Origin: Campylobacter jejuni
GTDB lineage: Bacteria; Campylobacterota; Campylobacteria; Campylobacterales; Campylobacteraceae
Assembly: GCF_001457695.1 (NCBI RefSeq)
Contig: NZ_LN831025.1
Location: 186,001-250,000 of the forward strand
Direction of reading: 5' to 3'
DNA length: 64,000 nt
This document shows positions 57,182-64,000 of the stretch, one piece after another. Below the pieces are notes generated by a model, which was not told the DNA's origin, did no database searches, and saw nothing but the letters and a program-made list of their open reading frames with translations. Both the position numbers and the translations under genes were made by a program. Positions within the stretch are counted from its first letter, which is position 1; every line of letters starts with the position of its first letter.

Positions 57182-57711
57182 TAAAAACACTCCGAAACTA
57201 AGCGTATGGTATAGTTATTTTCATAGTTAAAATTTTCAAAAGCAATTCTTTGAACTTGGGTTGCGTTTTTCTTTAGATCTTTAATTTCTCTACTTTTTTG
57301 TCTAAAAGGGATAAATTTCTTTTTATATTCTTCTATGATATTATCATTAGGTATTTTATCTGCAAAAATTTTAGCTGTAATTTTACATTCTTTAAAATTA
57401 TTTTTTGAATTATTTGTAATGTTAAAATCAACAATTAAATCATTTGAGCTTTGTATCATTTTTTGATCTGTAATAGCGGTTTTTCGAGTTCTTACTTCAT
57501 TGTCTATTAGTTTATACCCATAGATATAAACTAAAAAACAAATAATAATGTCAAACGCGATAATAAAAAGTGCCGCTATAGGTCTATGGCGTAAAAATAC
57601 ACAAAGAAGTAAAACACAAGTGAAGAGAAAAAAAACTAGTAAAATCAGCATATAATCTACTAAATATAAATGAGTAGTGTAAAAAAGCACGATTTCTCTT
57701 AGTTTCTCCAC
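57181..57711 (-). CDS. DUF2393-like membrane protein (first of pair)
   Basis: This 176-residue protein starts at GTG 57711, 7 bases after AAAGGA. It has two membrane segments (about 19-40 and 44-66) and a periplasmic domain with NDLIVDFNITNNSKNNFKEC and a later Cys pair. Its layout mirrors the next gene, suggesting an old duplication. It lies 11 bases after the SPFH gene, so all three are likely one operon. No function is known. Corresponds by position to Cj0267c. Confidence 0.78.
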   Translation of the reverse strand: MEKLREIVLFYTTHLYLVDYMLILLVFFLFTCVLLLCVFLRHRPIAALFIIAFDIIICFLVYIYGYKLIDNEVRTRKTAITDQKMIQSSNDLIVDFNITNNSKNNFKECKITAKIFADKIPNDNIIEEYKKKFIPFRQKSREIKDLKKNATQVQRIAFENFNYENNYTIRLVSECF

Positions 57712-57722
57712 TTGTATATCCT

Positions 57723-58808
57723 TTAGTTCATGTTGGCAGAACTTTGCTTTTTAGCATCTTTAGTATCAACCCAAATGTTTGGCACTGCTCCACCTGGAGT
57801 TAAGAAAATTTTAGCATCTTGATTGACTTTTAAAGCTTCATTAAATTCTTTTTGAGTTTCAATTTGTTTTAAATTTAGCAAAGGAGTGTTTAGGCTGTTT
57901 GCGATTTCTTTGTTAGAATAAGCTTGTGCATCTGCTTCTATCTTAACAGCCATAGCTTTACCTTTGGCACTGATTATGGTTGCATTTGCTTCCCCTTCAG
58001 CTAAGGCAGCTTTTTTTAAGGCTTCTTGATTAGCTCTTTCTACTTCATATTTAGTTCTTTCAGCCTCTTGTTTTGCAATTTGCACGCGTTCGATTTGTTC
58101 TTTTACTTTTGAAGGTAAAATAATTTCTCTAAGTTGTACAGCGCGAAGTTCTACAGGTTCATTTGGTTGAGCTTCTATGGTTTTTCTTATACCTTCTTCT
58201 ATTTGAGTGGCTATTGTATTACGATTAGTAGGAAGTTCTTCGGCTGTGTATTTTCCTACAACACTTCGCACTACATCACGAACAACTGGATCGATAATTT
58301 TATTTTCCCAATTTAAGCTCCAAGTAGCTATGGTTTGAGGAACTTGCAAAGGATTTAAACGGTATTGCACTGTAACATCAATAGATACAGGCAATCCACG
58401 AGAGTCAAGCACAGAAATGCTATTTTTATTAATAACACCTGAACCTAAAGATAAATTTTCATTACTTCCTTCTATAGAAGCATAGTTGATTTGTCTTACT
58501 CTAGTATCGATTATGGTTATTTTTTGTACAAAAGGTAAGAAAAAGTGAAGTCCTGGTTCTAATGGATTTGGGTCATATTTACCTGTTGTTGATTTAATCC
58601 CCATTTCCCCAGAATTTATAACCATAAAAGGTTTTGCAACGATTAAAAATAAAACAATAATAATCACCCCATAAACAAACGGAGAGAATTTACCAAAACC
58701 TTTAAAATTAAATTCTGGTGCTTTGAAATTGAAATTTTGACGGTTGTTTCCATTATTGTTAGAATTTCCATTTTTTTTGTTGAAATAATCATTCAAATCA
58801 GCTGGCAT
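57723..58808 (-). CDS. SPFH/prohibitin-family (HflK-like) membrane protein
   Basis: The 361-residue protein has an Asn-rich cytoplasmic start (about 1-40), one membrane segment (about 43-62), then the SPFH domain (GEMGIKSTTGKYDPNPLEPG, WSLNWENKIIDPVVRDVVRS). A long Ala/Glu coiled coil follows (QAEAQKR-like, about 240-300). Such proteins form membrane microdomain scaffolds and protease regulators. Published work on C. jejuni cj0268c links it to host-cell interaction. It heads an operon with two DUF2393-like genes. ilvE lies 12 bases upstream on the same strand. Confidence 0.9.
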   Translation of the reverse strand: MPADLNDYFNKKNGNSNNNGNNRQNFNFKAPEFNFKGFGKFSPFVYGVIIIVLFLIVAKPFMVINSGEMGIKSTTGKYDPNPLEPGLHFFLPFVQKITIIDTRVRQINYASIEGSNENLSLGSGVINKNSISVLDSRGLPVSIDVTVQYRLNPLQVPQTIATWSLNWENKIIDPVVRDVVRSVVGKYTAEELPTNRNTIATQIEEGIRKTIEAQPNEPVELRAVQLREIILPSKVKEQIERVQIAKQEAERTKYEVERANQEALKKAALAEGEANATIISAKGKAMAVKIEADAQAYSNKEIANSLNTPLLNLKQIETQKEFNEALKVNQDAKIFLTPGGAVPNIWVDTKDAKKQSSANMN

Positions 58809-58820
58809 TTATTTCCTTTT

Positions 58821-59735
58821 TTAAATATAAGTTAGCATAGATGCGTATTTTTCATTGCGTCCATAAACTACATCAAAATAAGCATCTTGAAGTTTTTTAG
58901 TTACAGATCCTCTTAAACCATTTCCTATTATTCTTGCATCAATATTGTTAATAGGTGTGATTTCAGCGGCTGTTCCGGTAAAAAATGCTTCATCAGCAGT
59001 ATAAACTTCATCTCTTGAAATTCTTTGGCGAAGCACGGTGATACCAAGATCATGAGCGATTTTAAGCACTGTATCTTGAGTAATGCTTTTTAAAGAAAAA
59101 TCATTCGGAGGTGTGATTAAAACCCCATCTTTTACAATAAAGAAACATTCTCCTGTTCCTTCTGCGATAAAACCTTCTTCATCAAGCATTAAAGCTTCTT
59201 CATAGCCTGCTTCAATAGCTTCAAATTTTGCAATTTGAGAGTTAAGGTAATTTGCGCTTGCTTTAGCTTTTCCCATGCATGATTTAACACTATTTCTTGC
59301 AAAAGACGAAATTTTTACTTTTATGCCTTTTTCTAAACCTTCTTCTCCAAGGTAAGCACCCCATTCCCAAGCTGCAATTCCAACTCTTACAGGAGCTTTT
59401 ATATGATAAAGTCCCATAACTCCATCTCCTAAGAAAATCAAAGGGCGGATATAGACATTGCTTTTAAAATTGTTTGCTTTTAAGAGTTCAATTTGTGCAT
59501 TTTCAAGCTCTTTTTGAGAAAAAGGACATTTTAAAAGAGTAATTTTTGCAGACTCTAAAAGTCTTTTGGTGTGATCTTCAAGTCTGAAAATTGCTAAGCC
59601 TTTATCTGTTTTATAGGCTCTAGTTCCTTCAAAAACAGCATTACCATAATGCAAAGAATGGGTTAAAAAGTGCAAAGTTGCATCTTTAAAATCAACTAAT
59701 TTTCCATCCATCCAAATTTTATCTGCTGAGATCAT
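58821..59735 (-). CDS. ilvE: Branched-chain amino acid aminotransferase
   Basis: IlvE transfers amino groups to and from the branched-chain keto acids. The 304-residue class IV aminotransferase shows THSLHYGNAVFEGTRAY (25-41), the PLP lysine Lys158 in KAKASANYLNS, and EGTGECFFIVKDG. Length is typical of the E. coli-type enzyme. AAAGGTAAAAAA precedes the ATG. A GATAAAAT-like -10 lies some 60 bases upstream. Confidence 0.94.
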   Translation of the reverse strand: MISADKIWMDGKLVDFKDATLHFLTHSLHYGNAVFEGTRAYKTDKGLAIFRLEDHTKRLLESAKITLLKCPFSQKELENAQIELLKANNFKSNVYIRPLIFLGDGVMGLYHIKAPVRVGIAAWEWGAYLGEEGLEKGIKVKISSFARNSVKSCMGKAKASANYLNSQIAKFEAIEAGYEEALMLDEEGFIAEGTGECFFIVKDGVLITPPNDFSLKSITQDTVLKIAHDLGITVLRQRISRDEVYTADEAFFTGTAAEITPINNIDARIIGNGLRGSVTKKLQDAYFDVVYGRNEKYASMLTYI

Positions 59736-59910
59736 TTTTTTACCTTTTATAGTTGTTTATTTCTTAAAAAATATTATTTTAAGAATAAATCGGGATTTTA
59801 TCAAAAATATACTAACAATAAGCTTTTATTAAATTAAGGTTTTTTGTTAAAAAAATATTAGGTATTTTTTGAAATAATTATGAAAAATTATCGTTAAAAA
59901 AGGAGAAATT

Positions 59911-60117
59911 ATGCCATTGGTAAATATTAAATTAGCAAAGCCGTCTTTAAGCAAGGAGCAAAAAGCAGAACTTATAGCTGATATTACCAAACTTTTAAGC
60001 ACGAAATATAATAAAAGTAAAGAAAGAGTTGTGGTGGTTTTAGAAGATGTAGAAAATTATGACATAGGCTTTGGCGGAGAAAGCGTTGAAGCTATTAAAG
60101 CAAAGGCAAGTAAATGA
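59911..60117 (+). CDS. dmpI: 4-oxalocrotonate tautomerase-like protein (DmpI)
   Basis: This 68-residue protein has the catalytic Pro2 directly after Met (MPLVNIKLAKPSLSKEQK) and the expected later Arg (KSKERVVVVLEDV). It is of the small 4-OT hexamer family; the natural substrate in Campylobacter is unknown. AAAGGAGAAATT precedes ATG 59911. Its stop overlaps the bcp start (ATGA). Confidence 0.9.
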   Translation: MPLVNIKLAKPSLSKEQKAELIADITKLLSTKYNKSKERVVVVLEDVENYDIGFGGESVEAIKAKASK

Positions 60118-60569
60118 GTTTAAACATAGGAGATAAAGCGCCTCAGTTTGAGCTTTTAAATCAAGATGGGGTAAAAATAGCATTAAAAGATTTTATTGGC
60201 AAAAAGGTGATTTTGTATTTTTATCCAAAAGATAATACCCCAGGTTGCACTACAGAGGCTTGTGATTTTAGTTTAAATTATGATAAATTTGGTGGTAAAA
60301 ATGCAGTGATTATTGGTATCAGTCCTGATAGCGTGGCAAGTCATGAAAAATTTATCTCTAAATTTGATTTAAAACATATTTTACTTAGCGATAGTGAAAA
60401 AGAAGTTGCTAAAGCTTATGGAGCTTGGGGGCTTAAAAAAAATTACGGAAAAGAATACGAAGGTCTTATTCGCTCTACTTTTGTTATCGATGAAACAGGT
60501 AAAATTGCTCAAATTTATAGTAATGTTCGTGTAAAAGATCATGTTTTAAAAGTGCTTGAAAGTCTTTAA
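60114..60569 (+). CDS. bcp: Peroxiredoxin, thiol peroxidase Bcp
   Basis: Bcp reduces hydroperoxides with thioredoxin. The 151-residue PrxQ-type protein shows FYPKDNTPGCTTEACDF with the peroxidatic Cys45 and the resolving Cys50 five residues on. LRSTFVIDETGKI-like sequence follows. It is joined to dmpI by a 4-base and to queH by a 1-base overlap, so the three form a translationally coupled unit. Confidence 0.94.
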   Translation: MSLNIGDKAPQFELLNQDGVKIALKDFIGKKVILYFYPKDNTPGCTTEACDFSLNYDKFGGKNAVIIGISPDSVASHEKFISKFDLKHILLSDSEKEVAKAYGAWGLKKNYGKEYEGLIRSTFVIDETGKIAQIYSNVRVKDHVLKVLESL

Positions 60570-61660
60570 TGCTAGTACATATTTGTTGTAGCGTAGATAG
60601 TCATTATTTTATTGAAGAACTTAGAAAAACTTATCCTAATGAAAAAATCATAGGATATTTTTATGATCCAAATATCCATCCTTTAAGCGAATACGAACTA
60701 AGATTTTTAGATGTAAAAAGATCTTGTGATAAACTTGGCATCAAGCTTTATAAAGGTGAGTATGAGTATGAAAAATGGCTTAATGCTGTGCGTGGTTATG
60801 AAGATGAGCCTGAAAAAGGTGCAAGGTGTGAAATTTGCTTTGATGTAAGAATGGGATCTAGTGTTAAATTTGCTGCTAAAATAGGAGAAAAAAAGCTTAC
60901 TACTACGCTTTTAACCAGCCCTAAAAAAGATTTAGAACAGTTAAAAAATGCTTTACAAAAAGAATGTGAGCCTTATGGGGTAGAGTTTTTAGCTCCTGAT
61001 TTTCGTAAAAATGGCGGCACTCAAAGGCAGTTTGCTTTAGCAAAAAAAGAAATGCTCTATCATCAAAATTATTGTGGTTGTATTTATGGACTTAAAAAAC
61101 AAAAACAAGATAAGAATTTTATTGATGAATTAATGTCTCCTGTAAATAAGCAAATTTTACCTGCAAGTATAGAAGCAAGAATAGCTCTTTATAAAAAAGT
61201 AGTTTTATGGGAAAAAAAAGGTATAAAATTTGAAATTTTAAGAGAGAAATTTTTAAATTATCGTCTTTTAAGTGCTTCGATAAAATTAGATAAAAAGCCT
61301 GTTAAATCTCATATTTTATTTTATTCGCATTTTAAAAACGCTTATACAAGATTTTCTTTAAATGAAGAAAGCTTAAAACAGAATTTAAAAGAAGGTTTTT
61401 ATAGAAGTACTAAAGATGAAATGGTTTTTGTGGAATTTTGGCGTTTTAATACATTTTTTAAAAACAAATGGAAAAATTTTGAAGATTTTTTAAAAAGACC
61501 TTTGAGTGTGCAAGCAGAAATTAAATGGCGCAATAAATTGTTTGGAACTTATAATCTTAGCCCTATTATCATCCTTGAAAATATTTTACCTTCAAGATAT
61601 GAAGTGATAGCAAAAAGTGAAATTTATCATGATAATCAAGAGGTGCTTGTAAAAATTTAA
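60569..61660 (+). CDS. queH: Epoxyqueuosine reductase QueH with long C-terminal extension
   Basis: QueH reduces epoxyqueuosine to queuosine in tRNA. The first ~175 residues hold the family features: Cys6-Cys7 (HICCSVDS), FYDPNIHPLSEYELR, GARCEICFDVRM (Cys87, Cys90) and YCGCIYG (Cys169, Cys171). QueH alone is usually about 200 residues. Here some 188 further residues follow, including RIALYKKVVLWEKKGI, a KSHILFYSHFK segment and FVEFWRFNTFFKNKW, that I cannot assign. The start overlaps the bcp stop (TAATG). It corresponds by position to Cj0272. Confidence 0.87.
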   Translation: MLVHICCSVDSHYFIEELRKTYPNEKIIGYFYDPNIHPLSEYELRFLDVKRSCDKLGIKLYKGEYEYEKWLNAVRGYEDEPEKGARCEICFDVRMGSSVKFAAKIGEKKLTTTLLTSPKKDLEQLKNALQKECEPYGVEFLAPDFRKNGGTQRQFALAKKEMLYHQNYCGCIYGLKKQKQDKNFIDELMSPVNKQILPASIEARIALYKKVVLWEKKGIKFEILREKFLNYRLLSASIKLDKKPVKSHILFYSHFKNAYTRFSLNEESLKQNLKEGFYRSTKDEMVFVEFWRFNTFFKNKWKNFEDFLKRPLSVQAEIKWRNKLFGTYNLSPIIILENILPSRYEVIAKSEIYHDNQEVLVKI

Positions 61661-61713
61661 GAAATTTATTAAGAAAAACTTTTTTGTTAATATAATTTTT
61701 AATGATTTTTTTA

Positions 61714-61719
61714 TATAAT
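61714..61719 (+). promoter_or_regulatory. -10 box (TATAAT) for the fabZ operon
   Basis: TTATATAATAAAAT lies 34 bases upstream of ATG 61754; an upstream TATAAT (61691-61696) gives a second candidate. Confidence 0.55.
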
Positions 61720-61753
61720 AAAATTTTTAATTGTTTTCAAGGTTAATTTAATA

Positions 61754-62194
61754 ATGATAGATGTAATGCAAATTCAAGAAATCTTACCACACCGTTATCC
61801 TTTTTTACTAGTAGATAAAATTACAGAATTAAAAGTTAAAGAAGTGGTGCTAGGATATAAAAACATCAGTATAAGTGACCATGTTTTTATGGGACATTTT
61901 CCAGGGCATCCTATTTATCCTGGAGTTTTGATTTTAGAAGGTATGGCTCAAACAGGTGGAGTTTTAGCTTTTGAAAGTATGGAAGATAAAGTGGATCCAA
62001 AAAGTAAAGTAGTTTATTTCACAGGTATAGATGGAGCAAAATTTAGAAATCCTGTGCGTCCTGGAGATAGGCTTGATTATGAAATGAGCGTGGTTAAAAA
62101 TCGTGGTAATATGTGGATTTTTAAAGGGCAAGCTTTTGTAGATGGAAATTTAGTTGCAGAGGCCGAGCTTAAAGCTATGATAGTGGATAAATAA
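61754..62194 (+). CDS. fabZ: 3-hydroxyacyl-[acyl-carrier-protein] dehydratase FabZ
   Basis: FabZ removes water from 3-hydroxyacyl-ACP in fatty acid synthesis. The 146-residue hot-dog protein has [11 protein letters not shown] (13-23), then the catalytic His48 in [12 protein letters not shown] and Glu62 in [10 protein letters not shown]. Length is typical. Its stop overlaps the lpxA start by one base. Acyl-ACP from this pathway feeds the next enzyme. Confidence 0.96.
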   Translation: MIDVMQIQEILPHRYPFLLVDKITELKVKEVVLGYKNISISDHVFMGHFPGHPIYPGVLILEGMAQTGGVLAFESMEDKVDPKSKVVYFTGIDGAKFRNPVRPGDRLDYEMSVVKNRGNMWIFKGQAFVDGNLVAEAELKAMIVDK

Positions 62195-62985
62195 TGAAAA
62201 AAATTCATCCAAGTGCGGTGATTGAAGAGGGTGCACAACTTGGTGACGATGTTGTAATAGAAGCTTATGCCTATGTAAGCAAAGATGCTAAAATAGGTAA
62301 TGATGTTGTCATCAAACAAGGTGCTCGAATTCTTTCAGATACAACTATAGGTGATCATTCTCGTGTATTTTCTTATGCTATAGTAGGCGATATTCCTCAG
62401 GACATATCTTATAAAGAAGAGCAAAAAAGCGGTGTTGTTATAGGAAAAAATGCAACTATTAGAGAATTTGCAACGATAAATTCAGGTACAGCTAAAGGAG
62501 ATGGTTTTACTCGTATAGGCGATAATGCTTTTATTATGGCTTATTGTCATATTGCTCATGATTGTTTTTTGGGTAATAATATTATTTTAGCTAACAATGC
62601 AACTTTAGCAGGACATGTAGAGCTTGGAGATTTTACGGTTGTAGGCGGGCTTACACCTATTCATCAATTTGTCAAAGTAGGTGAGGGTTGTATGATAGCA
62701 GGAGCAAGTGCACTTTCTCAGGATATAGTACCGTTTTGTTTAGCAGAAGGAAATCGTGCAAGTATTAGAAGTTTAAATTTAGTAGGTATTCGTCGTCGTT
62801 TTGATAAAGATGAAGTAGATAGACTTAGCAGAGCTTTTAAAACTTTATTTAGACAAGGAGATTTAAAAGAAAATGCTAAAAATTTGCTTGAAAATCAAGA
62901 AAGTGAAAATGTTAAAAAAATGTGCCATTTTATATTAGAAACAAAGCGCGGAATTCCTGTCTATAGGGGTAAAAATAATGCCTAG
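62194..62985 (+). CDS. lpxA: UDP-N-acetylglucosamine acyltransferase LpxA
   Basis: LpxA puts the first acyl chain on UDP-GlcNAc in lipid A synthesis. The 263-residue protein is a left-handed beta-helix of hexapeptide repeats (residues about 5-180). It shows [13 protein letters not shown] with the catalytic His region, then the helical C-terminal part ([20 protein letters not shown]). It overlaps fabZ by one base and clpX by 8 bases. Confidence 0.95.
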   Translation: MKKIHPSAVIEEGAQLGDDVVIEAYAYVSKDAKIGNDVVIKQGARILSDTTIGDHSRVFSYAIVGDIPQDISYKEEQKSGVVIGKNATIREFATINSGTAKGDGFTRIGDNAFIMAYCHIAHDCFLGNNIILANNATLAGHVELGDFTVVGGLTPIHQFVKVGEGCMIAGASALSQDIVPFCLAEGNRASIRSLNLVGIRRRFDKDEVDRLSRAFKTLFRQGDLKENAKNLLENQESENVKKMCHFILETKRGIPVYRGKNNA

Positions 62986-64000
62986 AAAATGTAGTTTTTG
63001 CAATGAAGTGGAGAATCCACAAAGAAGAATTTTAGCAAATGAAAATGATGATGCTTTTATTTGTGAATATTGCGTTGAAGGTGCTTATAGTATTATTTAT
63101 GGAGAAGAAAAAGAATTTAAAGAACCTAAACAAAGTCATAATACAGAATTTAAAGATATCACTCCAAAAGAATTAAAAGCTTATTTAGATCGTTATGTCA
63201 TAGGACAAGATAGAGCTAAAAAAGTTTTTAGTGTTGGAGTATACAATCATTATAAAAGACTTTTTAAAGCCGAACTTCAAGATGATGATACAGAGCTTTT
63301 TAAGTCAAATATTTTACTTGTTGGGCCAACAGGAAGTGGAAAAACTTTATTGGCACAAACTTTAGCTAAATTTTTAGATGTACCTATAGCAATTTGTGAT
63401 GCAACTTCTTTAACTGAAGCAGGATATGTAGGTGAGGATGTGGAAAATATTTTAACACGACTTTTACAAGCTGCAGATGGAGATGTGCAAAGAGCTCAAA
63501 AAGGTATAGTTTTTATTGATGAGATTGATAAAATTGCTAGAATGAGTGAAAATCGTTCTATTACTCGTGATGTAAGTGGAGAGGGTGTGCAACAAGCTTT
63601 ACTTAAGATTATCGAAGGAAGTTTGGTAAATATTCCACCAAAAGGGGGAAGAAAACATCCAAATCAAGAGTTTATACAAATTGACACTTCAAATATTTTA
63701 TTTGTTTGTGGTGGAGCTTTTGATGGTTTGGAAACTATCTTAAAAAGAAAACTTGGCGATAAAGTTGTGGGCTTTTTTGATGATGCAAAAGAAGAAAATA
63801 AAGCTTTACTTGAGAAAATTGAACCCGATGATTTGGTGCATTTTGGTTTGATTCCCGAGCTTATAGGTCGTTTGCATGTGATTGCATCTTTAAATGAGCT
63901 TAATGAAGAAGATATGGTAAGAATTTTAACTGAGCCTAAAAATGCCATTATTAAGCAATATCAAAAGCTTTTTGCTATTGATGGGGTAAATTTAAAATTT
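62978..64000 (+). CDS. clpX: ATP-dependent Clp protease ATP-binding subunit ClpX (partial, 3' end missing)
   Basis: This is the first 341 codons of ClpX, the AAA+ unfoldase of ClpP. ATG 62978 follows AGGGGTAAAAAT and lies inside the lpxA end (8-base overlap). The zinc-finger cysteines are Cys5, Cys8, Cys29 and Cys32. The P-loop is GPTGSGKT, then [12 protein letters not shown] (pore loop) and [10 protein letters not shown] (Walker B). GRLHVI-type sequence appears near the edge. The gene runs past the right edge; full ClpX is a little over 400 residues. Confidence 0.96.
   Translation, partial: MPRKCSFCNEVENPQRRILANENDDAFICEYCVEGAYSIIYGEEKEFKEPKQSHNTEFKDITPKELKAYLDRYVIGQDRAKKVFSVGVYNHYKRLFKAELQDDDTELFKSNILLVGPTGSGKTLLAQTLAKFLDVPIAICDATSLTEAGYVGEDVENILTRLLQAADGDVQRAQKGIVFIDEIDKIARMSENRSITRDVSGEGVQQALLKIIEGSLVNIPPKGGRKHPNQEFIQIDTSNILFVCGGAFDGLETILKRKLGDKVVGFFDDAKEENKALLEKIEPDDLVHFGLIPELIGRLHVIASLNELNEEDMVRILTEPKNAIIKQYQKLFAIDGVNLKF

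Overview
The window is a low-GC, gene-dense epsilonproteobacterial chromosome segment. Gene content, order and the recognisable proteins match Campylobacter jejuni, from the trigger-factor gene (Cj0193c in NCTC 11168 numbering, cut by the left edge) to clpX (Cj0275, cut by the right edge). Cj numbers are recalled gene-order equivalents, not database hits. I found no tRNA or rRNA genes, CRISPR array, prophage or insertion sequence.

Layout. 1-6954: tig, divergent from folE-fliI, then leftward purF, dapB, rarA and an unknown membrane-anchored protein. 7089-10019: a small periplasmic protein followed by three consecutive genes that each carry a frameshift (a YiiX-like hydrolase, a lipoprotein and a CitMHS transporter). 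10205-16660: OPT transporter, uppP, thrS-infC and an orphan adenine methylase. 16702-20238: a heavily decayed S6-family serine protease autotransporter. 20319-23843: argC, a GNAT, argB and argD. 23862-30258: pcm, a gamma-carbonic-anhydrase-like protein, and a leftward run secG-frr-pyrE-RDD-nrdB-pncB. 30418-35697: beta-carbonic anhydrase with an MscS channel, nifS-nifU Fe-S assembly, and a hemerythrin. 35834-42802: a sigma-54-type flagellar-regulon gene of unknown function, rpmI-rplT, a broken FIST-MCP cytoplasmic receptor, an HDOD protein, an MHS transporter and a tiny acidic protein. 42895-53065: moaC, DUF493, xth, the overlapping eptC-dgkA-wHTH-pyrC operon, a methyltransferase, Tlp4 and ZupT. 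53089-56191: a TMAO/DMSO reductase gene and its cytochrome c gene, both broken. 56672-64000: two DUF2393-like membrane proteins with an SPFH protein, ilvE, dmpI-bcp-queH, and fabZ-lpxA-clpX.

The main theme is decay limited to accessory functions. Seven genes (YiiX-like, lipoprotein, citrate transporter, S6 autotransporter, FIST-MCP, Tor reductase, Tor cytochrome) carry frameshifts or stops, while every housekeeping gene reads through cleanly. Several lesions are one-base changes in short homopolymers and should be checked for sequencing error. The autotransporter, Tor reductase and Tor cytochrome also contain in-frame stops inside otherwise conserved frame, which points to real loss. Such a load would fit a reduced C. 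jejuni lineage such as subsp. doylei, but I cannot settle the strain from this window.

I found no clearly new defence or mobile system. The most interesting leads are the FIST-MCP receptor beside the HDOD gene, the DUF2393 pair with the SPFH protein, the QueH protein with an extra domain of about 190 residues, the eptC-dgkA lipid-recycling pair with a small winged-helix protein, and a textbook sigma-54 promoter ahead of an unknown gene.
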